From assembly GCA_026168455.1 (NCBI GenBank), contig CM047425.1:10406001-10470000 (forward strand): a stretch of 64,000 nucleotides of DNA, in the 5' to 3' direction. The DNA comes from Theocolax elegans. Lineage: Eukaryota > Arthropoda > Insecta > Hymenoptera > Cerocephalidae. Both the position numbers and the translations under genes were made by a program. The notes beneath the pieces were generated by a model. The model made no database searches. It was not told where the DNA came from and saw only the letters and a list, made by a program, of their open reading frames with translations. Shown here piece by piece: positions 1 through 12,490 of this stretch (position 1 is the stretch's first letter; every line of letters starts with the position of its first letter).

Positions 1-1179
1 TATGCTGCCTAAGAGTTTTTCGTTTTTTTGAGCATAAGAGATTATTAAGAGAGGAGATCGTTTGCGTTATAGACTGGTGTGTGTATATTGATAATTCATT
101 TTACCTTGGTGATTTTATCTTTTTTTCTTTGGAGGTTGAAAAGGATGGTGCAGCTTTGTCGAAGGTGATGCCGGGTTACGAACGACGAATGGTGATTCTT
201 TTTTTTTACAACGAACAGAGACGGTAAATTTAGCATCGTCAAGACTGATGGATTTTGAGGTCATCGCTGGTCAAACAAGTAAGAAATTATTAATTTATTG
301 AAAAGGTGTATTGATTATTCCATTTTATCGAGTAACAACGCTAAATAAATGATATTTAAATTGGACGTTACCTCTAAATATCGCGGAAGTAATTTTCTAT
401 GATTTTTAGTTCTAACGAATTTAAAAGAACATCCTCACACTTCTGTAATATGTAACTTAAAAAACTATGTAAGTTTTTTTTCTCTTATTAAATCGCGGTA
501 TAACTTATCAGAAAATTTGTCTTACATAGATTTAAAAATGATGCTACTTTAACAAAAAAAAAAGAAATTATTGGATAAAAATTATTTTTTTTTATAAATA
601 AAAATATAATTAAGAAAGAAAATATAACAAAAAAGAAAAATATTATAAAATTAATTATTAATTATTTTTTTGCAGTTGTAATATTAGACAAATAATGAAA
701 CAAACATCAAACAAATGATAACTTAAATACTTATACACAGAAGAAATGTATTTCGATTTCTTTAACTGTACTTAAACATAATAGAAATTGAAAACGTTTA
801 TTTAGCTACAAATTAATCATTTTAAAAATATAACCAATAATGAATGTCCAAAAAATGATTTCACCTAACCTCAAATCCTAATATCCCTTAAGATCTCTCA
901 AATTTCTAATCGAAAATACATTTTATAAAATTTTATAACCAATAATTCCATAAAGAATAGTCAAAAAGTGGTTTTACCTAACCCCAAATTCCACAGTTTC
1001 TCTCACGACTTCTAAAATTCCTAACCAAAAAGAGTTTTCATCAATTTTCATAAAAAATCATAATAAAATTTTCTTCCTGTAACATACTCTATTATAACAT
1101 AATCTCAACTCTTTCTAACTAATTAATTTCTAACCTATATAAAAATTCAAAAAAATCACGAAAAGTTTTTCCATAAATA
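1..1179. other. AT-rich gene-free stretch
   Basis: No supportable gene. The sequence is A/T-rich with frequent stops in all frames. It contains two diverged direct copies of a block of about 55 bp (near 829-880 and 935-993, about 107 bp apart). Both run from ATAACCAATAAT to CACCTAACCTCAAAT / TACCTAACCCCAAAT. Confidence 0.5.
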
Positions 1180-1735
1180 ATATACACAGAGTGTATTACA
1201 ACAATAATACCGGTACACTTTATAACGAACTTCGCTAAAAAGAGAGAGAAAGGTTGATAAGGAAAAAGAAGAAAGTGCAGTCGGACTTTCATCTTTTTTT
1301 TTAAAGGATGATATGATCCGATTAAAGCGTCTCGGTAGCACGGACTTAGCAAGTATTATGATACCCTGGGTTCGTCGTCGTCGTTAAACCCATTGGACGA
1401 ACCGAAGCCCCGATGTCAGCTTACACGCATATTGATGCGCCGGTCTCGCGATATTAATACGTTAATACATCCCGTGTCACTCTTCCTTCCTTCATTTTTT
1501 TTTCGCGCAGTTCCGACAAATTCGGGCTTACGTGTACTCGGTTACACAGCAAACGGATTAGTATATATATGTACGAACGATCGCGCATAAGTAAAAACTT
1601 GGAATGATGGGTTGAAGGGTCGAAGCCGAGTAATTTACTCCCTCGAAGCGATGAGGAGGACAGTTGCGACTTTTTCAGAAAGTGAACATATTCTGCGTTT
1701 GTATTTTAAATGTGGCGGTAAAATCTAAAATACCG
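1180..1735. other. GC-richer unique island
   Basis: Higher CpG content than its surroundings, non-repetitive, with a short GTC-rich run near 1373-1385. Short frames exist on both strands (for example 1393-1590), but none has a recognisable domain or splice-site context. It could be a conserved non-coding element; comparative data would be needed to say. Confidence 0.35.
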
Positions 1736-1739
1736 GCTG

Positions 1740-2990
1740 TTTTATAGTGCAAAGAGAACATTTTTATTTTGAAGTATAGTTATTTTCGATTTTTTAGTAG
1801 TTATAATTTACTGTTTTTTAATGGTTACTATTGTGAAGTAATGATGAGTTTAGCGTATTGCTCACTATTTTATTATTAAAATATCACTATTTTAATAGTT
1901 AATATCCACGCTTTCCGAAAGTGATTTTTGACTATTTCATTATTAAAAATTAATATTAATTAACTATTGTAATAGTGATTATCTTATAGTTTATCAGAAA
2001 AAGATTAATGAATTATTAATTTTAACTAATTTAATAAAAAATATTACTATTTTAATAGTGATCCACATTCTCACTATTACAATAGTAAATATCCACTCTT
2101 TTAGAAAACGATTATAAATTATTTGAATTTTGACTGTTATATTCGTAAATATTCACTTTTTCAGAAAATAATTCTTCATCAGTTCAATATTCACCATATC
2201 AAAAGTGTAAAGTAGCCGATTTACACATTCTAACATCTATTTTTACACTTTAGGATTTAGAGTGTAATAATTTAATTTGTAAAGTATTCAAAATTTCAAG
2301 AGTGCAATTTGTTTTCAATTTCACTTTTAAGAACAGTAAAATTTTCACTACCTAATTAGTACGTGATTTACAACAATTACAGTTAGAAATTATTTCTGAT
2401 CCGGTTTGAGAGTGAATTTTTGATAATGAAAATGATTCGCTAATTGAAGTAAAAATGTTCACTATTTAAATGAAATTAATAATGATATAACTATCTATTA
2501 TTAAATTATTAAGTATTACTACTACTACTATTAAGTTAGTAATGATTAAAGCAATTTTTTCATAGTAATGTTCACTACCCTAATAGTAATTGTTGACTTC
2601 ACTACTAGTAACAGTAAAGTTTTGACTATTCTATTAGTAACTAGTACTCAAGTAATTAGAAATAACAATTATCATGTTTTTCATAGTGATAAAAACACGA
2701 TTTGATTGATAGAGTGAAAAATTCACTATTCATATAATAAGTATCAGCTTCAGTAGTAACTACTAGTAAAAGTAAAATTTTGATTATTCCATTAGTCACC
2801 ATTTATCAAAGCAATTAAAACTGATTCCTATTTTGCGTTCCTAGTAAACATAGTTCATGAACTAATTCAAATATTAAAAACTTTCACTATTCAGTCATTG
2901 ATAAACAACATCAATAGTGAAACCTTCACTTCTCTTGTCTTTACCAAAGTAAAAATCAAAAGTTCAAAAATATTCTTTCTTTCTCACACG
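1740..2990. repeat. Diverged tandem array A (TTCACTATT / TAGTAAT motifs)
   Basis: About 1.25 kb in which short variants of TTCACTATT, ACTATTTTAATAG and TAGTAATnnTnAC recur every 20-60 bp with heavy divergence. Because ACTATT and AATAGT are complementary, many small hairpins can form. No gene is visible. It is interpreted as an old degenerate minisatellite particular to this locale. Confidence 0.55.
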
Positions 2991-3530
2991 AGTTTACTAC
3001 GCACTCCATAATCATCATCATTCATCACAAAAATAAAACACATTCAATAATTAACGGAAGGCAATCCTCTCTCTCATACGCCGATCCCTTAATTAAGAAA
3101 GAAAAAAATTTTTTTAAAGAACGTTTAAGTACATATATATAAGATTATATATACACCAATTACCGGTAAAACGCGTGCGTGAAGAAAGAAAAACAACGAG
3201 AGACATCGAGTACGAGTGAGTGGCACGTAATGCGATAAAGGAAAAGAGAGTGAGAGAGAGAGAGAGAGAGACACCTACGCATGGCGCGAAGAGGACGAAA
3301 GGAACTACACCCACGCAGTGTGGTTTAGCGCCCGGTGATTGCACAATGGGATTACCAAGGCCTTTTTTACATCCTCACTAAGATGCTTCCCTTTTCGAAA
3401 TATTTTGTTTCCTGGTTAAGGAAATGAGCTTTTGTGATGAGGCTATTCGTTTTTCTTTTAAGATTTTCCTAATAGATACTTAACAGTGTATTCGTTTTCT
3501 TCTTCGCGAGGAGCATGTTAACGGGCAAAT
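2990..3530. other. Unique island with (GA)n run
   Basis: Non-repetitive, GC-richer DNA with a perfect (GA)10 at 3252-3271. No coding potential is convincing: the minus-strand frame at 3114-3344 is mostly a translation of the GA run. Confidence 0.4.
3252..3271. repeat. (GA)10 microsatellite
   Basis: A perfect GA dinucleotide run of 20 bp. Confidence 0.95.
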
Positions 3531-3534
3531 ATAT

Positions 3535-4760
3535 GTTAAAATGACGCATAAATTGATTTTAAACTTGAAATTATTTTAACATTGATATCAAACTTCAAAT
3601 AATTTCGCGATTGCATGTCGTTAGTATGATTTTATCATTCGGTGGTTTTTGAACAATCATTATTAATTTCACGATTGACAAATAATTTCAAAACTGATCC
3701 GATTTTAATAATGATTTAATAAAATGATGTGAAAGCTACGTATGTATTCAAATTTGTATCGAACTTCAATAAAATTACGAAATTTATTTTTTAACATCAT
3801 TGATTTCTGCACTGATTTCATTTACTTTCAATTAGATATAATTTCGCATTTGATATTTGAATACAAGATCGATCGAAATACAAAATATTATTTCAAATAA
3901 TTATAAATTCTTTCATAACTAATAACAAACTTAAAGTCATTTCAAAATGCATTTTAAACTTCGATTTTTATAAACATGATTTCAAATATAAATTTATGTT
4001 TTCACATATTTCGTGGAACTTGAGTAATTGATATTTATATTGAACTTCAATGATATCATAATTCATTTGAAACTTCAAATGATTGTAAGCAAATATTAAA
4101 CGTTTTCATCGCGATTTTAAAAGGATTTTAATGTTTTAATTTCTAATTAATTTTAATTTATTATTATGATTCAACACGTTTCTCAATATCACTACCTTTA
4201 TTTTATATCGGGGTGATTAGTGATTTCACATAATGATAAAAATTCAAACAATATTCTATTGATTTCAAAATTTAAATGATTTAACTTGATATTTTTAATA
4301 TCAACTTTTAAATTACTTTTAAATTAACCTTTATGCCTATATAAATATTTCAAATTGTAATTTTAATAATGTAATTATTTCAAAATTATATTGTTACTTT
4401 AAAATCAATTTCTTATTATACTTTAAACTTCAAATAATTTCAAATTTGATGTATCAAAATATTAAACAATTTCTTGTACACTTAAATCTTACGTCAAACA
4501 TGAAATAATTTCGTTGATAATTTCACATTTAACTTCAAATTTCATATTATAATAGAATGGATATCAAACTTCAACAAATTTCCCAATTGTTTTCAAATTT
4601 ACCATCCAATGAGTGTGAATACAAGTACAATTTCTGATGATTTCAAATGGTTTTATGCTGATAATTCACGAACTCGATAACGAAAAAAATAAAAACACCA
4701 CATCAACTGTTTCAAATTCTTTTCAAAAATTCGTTCTAACTTCAATCACTTAAAAAAATC
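3535..4760. repeat. Diverged tandem array B (AAACTTCAAATnATTTC)
   Basis: Variants of AAACTTCAAATAATTTCAAA recur about thirty times over 1.2 kb in one orientation, separated by irregular spacers of 15-60 bp. Examples are near 3590, 3765, 4045, 4068, 4425, 4535 and 4565. It contains no gene and is private to this locale. Confidence 0.65.
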
Positions 4761-5400
4761 TCTTATACAGTTAAGCATTTCAATTCGACTTTTCTTTTGT
4801 ACTCGCCATTTATTTCGTAATTTTGATTAATTCTGAAAATCAGTACATCGATCGTATACAATTATTATCCTTTTAATCGTAATTCACACTCATTTCCCAT
4901 TTGAACTATGCGAATATTGAGAGAACAAGAAATTTTCGATAATGTTTTGAAAGTACATACGTACACACACACGAGTCATCCTTGCTAAACTCCAACTCCA
5001 AGAATTAGCGATTGGAAAAGATAAGGATTTTACATATATACACTATATTAAAGGACGACGCGATGGATATGCACCGATAACTATATATATATATTCACTC
5101 TATGTTGTCCACAGCGGGAATTCCATGCTTCTACGCGATTTACGGACTTATGTATAAGTAAAGGACAGTCGATATATATACAGTGGGAATTCGTGTTGGA
5201 TCGCGATGCCAATTATATATATCTTTTGAATGCAATTTTTTCTTTTTCAGGCACTAATTGAAATATTTTTCTGAGATATATTTATAGGTTAGGATTTGAA
5301 TAGATGTATGTGTATAGGTAGATGTTTGTATATATAGCAATCAGGAGAATTGTGCGGTGGAATGGATTTTATTTCAGATATTTGTTAAATGGAGAGTATA
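4760..5400. other. Unique island with TA-rich microsatellite fragments
   Basis: A mixture of unique sequence and short (TA)n runs (near 5030, 5084, 5176, 5213 and 5330). No gene can be supported. Confidence 0.4.
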
Positions 5401-5401
5401 T

Positions 5402-6690
5402 ATTGCCCTAGTAGAAATTAAGGATTTTGAGGTTAGTTGAAATCATTTTTGGATATTATTATTGTGGAATTATTGGCTAGGTTATATGGTAAAACGGTTA
5501 GTTTTTTGTCAAAAGAAAAATCCAGTGATATATCCACTTTATTATTTCCTAATTCTTGTGAAACTTTATAGTCAATTAATGGTTTCACTCAATCTCTCTA
5601 TAGGATTAATTTTTTTTACAGTTATTCTAGTCAATATTGAACGAGGAAAATGACTAGGAATGATTAACAATGAAATGAATAATGCAGCATTTATTATACT
5701 CGAAACACTAGAAATTTACCTTATGCGAAATTATTCTCAAATATGCTTCAAGAAGAAGTCTGTTTGGTATTAAATGATTCTTCTGTAATTAAGCTGACTC
5801 TCCTTATGCAAAGAATTAAGGATTTTAATTTAGCAAGTAGACTTTTGAGTTCAAGCATAGTCAACTAAATTATAGAAAAATCATGTAACATCAAGCAGAA
5901 TTCTTCTTAAAGCATATTTATTAATAACTCCGCTTAAAGTAAGTTTCTAGTTATTTTAGTGTAGGATGTATGTAACATAACCTCAACTGTGTACAACAAC
6001 ATTTATAATTATTGATCAAATAAAAAAACCATCATTTTTATTATAATGTAAATTTATTAACCAATGGATAATAGATAATTCACTATAATTTCGCCAATTT
6101 TTGGTGAAAACATCAGATATCGCCAATTTTTGGACAAAAAATGATAAGTTTTTAAATGAGGTTACCTACTGTCGATTATCCAAGATTAGTATAAATTACT
6201 GAAAGTGTTTTTCCGCAAGCTAGTCAAAATGACATGATTAATGGTATGATTATTTACGGTAAGATTCAAAAACGGTCAATTTCTACTTAAAAATGGTTAA
6301 AAAAATGTTATCCTATTTTTGTTTATAAAACTGTTATTTGCTAATCCAAAATTAATTCCAAATAAGAAATTAAAAATAAATTTGCAAAGTAAAGATAAAA
6401 TCTTTAAATATGAACACTCTAAAATAATTAAGATCTTTCTGATTAATCTTAAACCAAATTATTCAATATATCTCGTATTATTCATGAGTTAAATATAAAA
6501 ATTGGCTAAATCTCGGTAAAAACTTTTGCAAACTAAATTCCAACCAGAATAAAATCATTCATTAAACAATTATTTTACCTAATCTCAAAATCTTCATTCT
6601 CTTCTACTTAATAACCGAATAATCGACGAAATTTCCTCAAAATAATGTAGAAAACGAAAAAGGAAAAAAGATTTAACCTACAAAAATCGT
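5402..6690. mobile_element. Cluster of diverged MITE-like relics
   Basis: This stretch contains the recurring motif set seen throughout the window: CCCTAGTAGAAATT (about 5406), TTTTGAGGTTAG (about 5427), and GCCAATTTTTGG twice (about 6091 and 6122). The same set builds the better preserved hairpin at 41488-41574, so these are interpreted as decayed copies. No ends or target-site duplications are preserved and no gene is visible. Confidence 0.4.
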
Positions 6691-7085
6691 ATTTTTTTCA
6701 CAATATCTATATCTATATATTCCACAAGTTCGAGCGTTTCCATCGAAACGACGAGGAGGTTGAAACTTGCTCTTTTATTCTGGAACGAATCTTCGATGAC
6801 TATCAAGGCGATTAAAACTTTTTCATTGCTCCGGTGAATAAATTATGGATTTAACAAGTTGCTTTTCCTTTTCTTTTTTTTTCTTTTCCTTATCTCGCTC
6901 GGGCGCGAAACCCGATTATACATACCTCGTGAATCCAGTATTGTTAAATCAGTGTATAGGCCAGTAATTGTAACGTATAGAGTCGGGTAATAAATTACGA
7001 GTAGTATCGATTAACTATGTATATATATATATACTTATATATAAGCTGATTATTAATATATATACTTTAGTTGGAGAAAAATTTT
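6690..7085. other. Unique island
   Basis: GC-richer non-repetitive DNA ending in (TA)n-type sequence around 7018-7060. No open frame of note. Confidence 0.35.
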
Positions 7086-7116
7086 TTTTTATTATTAAAT
7101 ATTTTACGTATTGGAA

Positions 7117-7203
7117 TGTCTGCTAGAATTTGAGGGTTTTGAGGTTACATGATGCCATTTTTTGGCTGAAAATGCTTTGCAATTGTTTTGGTTACTGCTA
7201 GGG
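7117..7203. mobile_element. Degenerate short hairpin MITE copy
   Basis: The left end reads TCTGCTAGAATTT. The right end, reverse complemented, reads CCCTAGCAGTAACC and is followed by TA. The interior holds TTTTGAGGTTAC and GCCATTTTTTGGC, the two internal motifs of the dispersed family. The left TA is not preserved. Confidence 0.4.
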
Positions 7204-7800
7204 TAAATAATTATCAATTAAATAATAATTAATTATTTAATAATTAGTTACTTAATATAAAAATTTATTAAATCAAGTAAAAATTATTGAGAGGTTACGT
7301 GAATTACTGTTTGTCCATTAATTATCAATTTATTGGTCATTTTTGGCGAAGTGATGAGTTTTTGTTAAATAAACCTTTCGTAAACGTTTGGATTTCCATT
7401 ACAGAAATAATTAAGTAAATAATTCATTAATGCTTTTACAAAACTTGCAGACAATCATCAGCCATTTTTCAGGCAAAAGAATATGTCATAATCTCTATTT
7501 AATTTTTATTATAGTAATTTTTATTAATTAACACTTAATGGCCATTTTTTGGACAAAAATAATATGGCAAAACTCCATTGATTTCTACTACGGTAATTAA
7601 TTAAGTAAAAAGTTAATTAATCTGACTAAAACTTGATCATTGTGATCTTAAGCGAAAACATATATTAAACTATAAAAGAACATATAACCATTTAATGGCC
7701 AGTTTTTGGCCAAAAAAACTTCAAATGTTTAAGTGAGTCTTTAATGCAAAAAAAATCGTAAAATCGATATCCAAATAAATCGAGGCATCATTTCTTAAAA
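7204..7800. mobile_element. Cluster of diverged MITE-like relics
   Basis: Repeated blocks near 7330, 7455, 7540 and 7700 begin GGCCATTTTTTGG-like and continue towards TTTCTACTA / TTTCCATTA. This is the same order of motifs as elsewhere in the window. Spacing is about 80-160 bp, suggesting several nested or tandemly arranged decayed copies. Confidence 0.45.
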
Positions 7801-8480
7801 AAAGATTAAACTTTTGGATATAGAATTAGGTTAGTTCACAGATGTTTTGATTATGGTTCCGTCCGATCACATTTCTCCACTCTCATCCCACCCGCTGAGT
7901 AACACGAGTCCTTTCTTGTATACACTGCGGTCAATTTTCCTCCTATAATAAAGTAAACGTTTATAGTTGACAAAATTTCGTACTTCGAAGTTCCAATACG
8001 TCATACGTTCTTTCAATCTTTAATGCAAACAATAACTTCACCAATTTCGTTGTTCTGATTTGATAATGATACAATTTTTGTAAAATATTAAAGTGTAAAG
8101 AATTTGGCAATCAAGGTTACTCATATAATACACATTTAAATTGATTTGAAAGTCAATTAATAGGTAATGAGTGCATCACTTCTTTTTTTTTAGTCCTACG
8201 TCACATTATAAATATCTCTTGCTCTACAGTCAATTTACTTCACAACACGGAGCTTCTTCATCATTCTTAACTTTTATGTCATCGCAATGTAATAAAATCG
8301 ATTTACGATCGAAATATATATGTATCTGATTCGCATTTAGGAAAATTAATGATATAGGCGAATAGCCGAAAGATTGAACAATTTTTAAATAAATTTTTTT
8401 TTATCTGTACATATATATACACTCGTATACAGATGTATTTATCGTCATAAAAATGCAATAATTAAGATGATTTATGAAAG
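7800..8480. other. AT-rich unique DNA
   Basis: Nothing identifiable beyond short poly(T) and TATATA runs. No gene can be supported. Confidence 0.35.
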
Positions 8481-8489
8481 GTGATTTAA

Positions 8490-9200
8490 CCTTGTAAACA
8501 TTTCTTACTTTTTAAGTTAGGTTATTTATTTTTTTTATAAAAAATATGTAACCAAGTGAAAAATTGTTTGCAAATAAATTCACATAGTTTATGTTTCGAA
8601 AAATTGTAAAATTATAGTCTAGTGAAAAGTATAGTAACTATAAAAATATGATCGTTTTTCTAATTTATTATTTTTTGAGTAATAAATTTTTGAAAAATGG
8701 TTTTACGTAAATTAGGTTACTTTAATATAATTAAAGAATTTATGAAACCTTTTTCCATTTTTGTGAGATAAATACTAAATAATTATAACTAAACAAAAAA
8801 CCAAACCTAATAAACATATTGGGACCAATAAATTCATATTTTATAATTTAAAAATTTTTTTCACCTGAATTAAATTGCATTAGTAAAATTAAATGGATTT
8901 ATAATATGTTTTCTATTCAAATAAATAGTGAATTAATCGTAAAAAGATAGGAAACCCAACCTAGATAATATTTCTTGACTAATAAATCAATTGTTTTTAC
9001 TCCAATACGTGTTTACACTTACATCATATTATTCTACTGAAAATCTAAACTATCACATATTTTTGACAAATGAATTAAAAAATAATTGTATAAAAGAAGC
9101 AAATCTAACCTATACCATGCATTCTTTACCAATAAATCCATAGTCCATACTCCAAAAAAATGAATGCATCAATAATATCTTCTATAGAAATTAAACCTAT
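8490..9200. repeat. Diverged tandem repeat of about 150 bp
   Basis: A block running from AACCnAACCTAnATAA to ACCAATAAATCCAT recurs near 8800, 8945 and 9100, with a weaker copy near 8490, giving a period of about 145-155 bp. Copies are heavily diverged. No gene is visible. Confidence 0.45.
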
Positions 9201-9265
9201 TTTTTTGGTATAATTTATTAGGTGTCCAAAAATGGTAAAAAGTGACAAGTTTTTACCTATGAACT

Positions 9266-9390
9266 AGCTATTCCTAACCTCAAAACTATAAAAATGTTCT
9301 AGCTAACAATTCTTAATCTCAAAACGTTAGAAACGGTCTAGCTAACGATTCTTAACCTCAAAACGTTAAAAACGGTTTATCTAACGATTC
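9266..9390. repeat. 39-bp minisatellite, about 3.3 copies
   Basis: Units start at about 9266, 9301 and 9340, with a partial unit at 9379. Each runs AGCTAACnATTCTTAAcCTC, then AAAACGTTAnAAACGGTCT. The last two full units are exactly 39 bp and differ at a handful of sites. The unit contains the AACCTCAAAA motif that is dispersed across the window. Confidence 0.8.
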
Positions 9391-9740
9391 CTCTCAGTAC
9401 CTATACAAACCGTCTAATTTCTATCAGGGACACTACACACTACTAAAAATCAAAACGTTTATATACTTTCCTCAAACTCATTAGTAAAAAAACCATAAAA
9501 AAATCTAACCTAACCTAGAAAAACAATAGGGGTCCAACAACTTCAAACAAGTTAATCTCCGAAAAAATTAATAAAAGTTACTCTATCGCAGAAAATCCAA
9601 GCATCCACATTTCCTTGGCATCACCAAAAAGTCCATAATTTCACACTTTATAAATAATCTAACCTTATCCTATTCACTTCTCCACCGCTAATGAAAATTT
9701 ACCTTACATACACCCAAATTGATTAAACGCTTAAAGGGTA
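9390..9740. other. AT-rich unique DNA
   Basis: No gene and no clear repeat apart from a CTAACCTAACC fragment near 9507. That fragment is too short to be telomeric. Confidence 0.3.
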
Positions 9741-9896
9741 CATCGTATCGCTATACATATACACACACAGTACAATTTTTCGATTTTTCGATCGCCTATA
9801 CGGTATATAAGCGTGTACATAATGAAATTATCGTGAATTACGATCTTGTCCTACATATATAAACCGTCAGGAGAGAAAACGCAGCTTTCCTATATG

Positions 9897-9916
9897 TATA
9901 TATATATATATATATA
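9897..9916. repeat. (TA)10 microsatellite
   Basis: Perfect alternating TA, embedded in longer interrupted TATG/TATA sequence. Confidence 0.9.
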
Positions 9917-10347
9917 CACGCACGACTTAATTAAACGTTTCCGTATTAAATAGTCCATAAATTTTGAAAGGCCCACTCGCACATATATATATAGAGAGAG
10001 ATAGAGAGAGAAAGCGCCAAGCCGATTATTCATTAAAGATGCAACGAACGTATCGGCAACCAGCTGTATATATGTATATATATGTATATATGTATATACA
10101 TGAACTGGATGGTATGGGGTGAGATTGTTCCATCACGACACCAAGGGGAAATAAAGTGGATAAGCTTCCTGGTGTGCGTTATAGTGCGTTTTCGAAGGTA
10201 TAGAGAGATAGAGAGAGAGAGGAAGAGAGATAGAGATAGAGAGAAGGGAACTAAGATTATTATATTCTTCTTCTTATTCTTCGGTCTCGGTAGACATTTT
10301 CCGGAAACCCGACGGATTAATAAGACGATCTGTGTCTGCGTTTATGT

Positions 10348-10350
<3 letters not shown>

Positions 10351-10383
<33 letters not shown>
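10351..10383. repeat. (GA)16 microsatellite
   Basis: Perfect GA run of 33 bp. Confidence 0.97.
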
Positions 10384-10385
<2 letters not shown>

Positions 10386-10439
10386 TGCTAATGTAATTAA
10401 GCTCCGGCTGACGATCCTTGTATTTATTGGCTTGTCTAT

Positions 10440-11528
10440 GGATCATCGTTTTATTCCCGAGTGAGGATTTTATTCGGTATATACATTCTTCGGACTGATT
10501 GTACTTATTAGTATTAGAAACTTTTTTTCTCTTCTTTATTTTCTATCAACATGATGCGATTGATACTAATGTGAGATTACGCACTTTTGTTTTCTTGTGG
10601 ACGATTGATCGGAGGTCTTCTATTTATTTAAGGAATTTTAATCTTTAAAAGATCTTTTCAAGGAATTATTGTTTTAGGTTTCAGGGGTTAGAAATTTTTT
10701 TAAAATTCAGAGGTTACATTTTATTCAATTTTTTAGCAAACATTTTATTTTGCTTTTATTTTGTTAAACATATGGAGTAGGTGTGCTTTAGAGATTTTTA
10801 TTTTCTCTTTTTAAAAAATTTATAGGTTATGTGTAAATAATCGGTCTTGTTTTTTGCGATCTTGAAAAGGGCTAAATGGTTGGGTTTTAAATAAAAAAAA
10901 ACAATTATTTTATATATTATTATATATGAAACATATTAATAAAGGTCATATTTATAAGTTATTTTTATTTAATACTTTACTTAATTTTTTTAATATTTTG
11001 AAGGTATTCATTTATATTTGGAAACTTGAAGGAAATGCTGTTTTGTTTTCTTTTCAACGTCGTTTTTTTAGAGTAAATGTTATACCGTGCAAAAATGTAA
11101 TTAAAAATCTTTATAGAATAAAATTTGATAATAGTCAATTTCGGATTTTATAGAGGATTTTAGATTATAAAACGTTTAGATACGTTTGGGAACAAATATT
11201 GTCATCGTGTGGGTAGCTTATAACCTAGAACTATTTAGATTTCTTATTGGTTTTATTTAAATTATTATAAGCTATAAATTGCAGTTTTTTAGGAAAATTC
11301 AACAAATTGCATATAAATGGTATTTTATAGATTTATTCACAAACTCAAAATGTCACGTAGAATAAACTTAATTTTGCAATATCATATCTCAATTTTTTTT
11401 ATAAATAAGAAAAATTAAATCAAACTAAGGAGAAACACTTTATTATGTATTTTATATTAAAAAAACAAATATCCTGGATAATTTGCAATTAAGGAAATTA
11501 TTTTTTCAATCATAGTAAACATCGAATC
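10440..11528. other. AT-rich gene-free stretch
   Basis: Mostly A/T with runs of T. The 75-codon frame at 10926-11153 has the I/F/L/N/K-only composition expected of random AT-rich DNA. Nothing else is recognisable up to the TTAA that begins the large hairpin element. Confidence 0.4.
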
Positions 11529-11532
11529 TTAA

Positions 11533-12050
11533 GGGGATGTCGGAGCTATAGCCTCCATCAAAAGCCGCTCGATCTCGCGGCTTCGAATGGCGCTGTAGTC
11601 AGGTGTCGATTTCTACGATAAGCGTACTTAAAACATAAATTATAAATTTGACAGCTACATAGAGCTGTTGAAAGATACTTTCCCCCCTAGCTATAACTAA
11701 AATTAAGGTAACTGTAATATCACTCTTGGCAGCAAATGTTTATTTTTTTAAAGAAATGTGAAATACGTTGCATGTAGCATTACGGCAGATATACCTAGAC
11801 TCAATGAATACCAGACGTATTTCACATTTCTTTAAAAAAATAAACATTTGCTGCCAAGAGTAATATTACAATTACCTTAATTTTAGTTATAGCTAGGGGG
11901 GAAAGTATCTTTCAACAGCTCTATGTAGCTGTCAAATTTATATTTTATGTTTTAAGTACGCTTATCGTAGAAATCGACACCTGACTACAGCGCCATTCGA
12001 AGCCGCGAGATCGAGCGGCTTTTGATGGAGGCTATAGCTCCGACATCCCC
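11533..12050. mobile_element. 518-bp foldback DNA element (MITE) with TTAA duplication
   Basis: Two inverted arms of 236 bp (11533-11768 and 11815-12050) surround a 46-bp loop. By eye only three positions differ between the arms. The element is bounded by TTAA on both sides (11529-11532 and 12051-12054). Its tips read GGGGATGTCGGAGCTATAG and the complement. TTAA duplications are typical of piggyBac and of Kolobok elements; the G-run tip fits the latter better from memory, but that assignment is inference. There is no transposase frame inside, so it is non-autonomous. Near-identical arms suggest recent insertion or gene conversion. It is markedly more GC-rich than its flanks. Confidence 0.9.
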
Positions 12051-12054
12051 TTAA

Positions 12055-12490
12055 AAATAAAATCCATACTAGCAGAAATTAAAACAATTTTTAAGATATA
12101 AAATTGACTATTATTTATAAATTGGAAATGGCAGATAATAGTCTATGAAGTAGCCATTTCTAACCTCAAACTTTAAACACAGTCAAATTTCTAATCGAGA
12201 ATCTAGCAGTTCAAGTTTTCATAGAAAGATCATTAACCTAGTAGAAATATTAAAACGATATTTTAAGTATAAATTAGCCATTTCTTTAACGACTATAGAA
12301 TGGCTATGCGTAAAATCCATAAACACATCTATTATAATTCTCAAAAATGTCAAAATTTCTATCAGTGATAATTACTAATCCAAAAATTGTAAACACTTTT
12401 TTATCTCGTTTAACTTCTATACCCAATTACCTATCAAAATATCCTCACGATATTTCCACCGTAACTCCTTTGAAACCATAAATAACGAAC
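12055..12490. mobile_element. Diverged MITE-like relics
   Basis: Contains ACTAGCAGAAATT (about 12068), CTAACCTCAAACTTTAAA (about 12161) and further fragments of the dispersed family. No intact ends. No gene is visible. Confidence 0.35.

Larger units (their letters stand above)
9740..10440. other. Unique island with TA and GA microsatellites
   Basis: GC-richer DNA with (TA)n at 9897-9916 and (GA)n at 10351-10383, plus interrupted GA near 9993-10013 and 10200-10244. The 104-codon plus-strand frame at 10082-10396 is largely a translation of these simple repeats and is not called. Confidence 0.4.

Noticed and set aside
9500..9530. Telomeric TTAGG repeat
   Set aside because: Only CTAACCTAACC is present, too short. 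Other CCTAACCTC strings belong to the dispersed relic family.
10082..10396. 104-codon plus-strand frame with Arg-Glu repeats
   Set aside because: The Arg-Glu repeats are translated (GA)n microsatellites.
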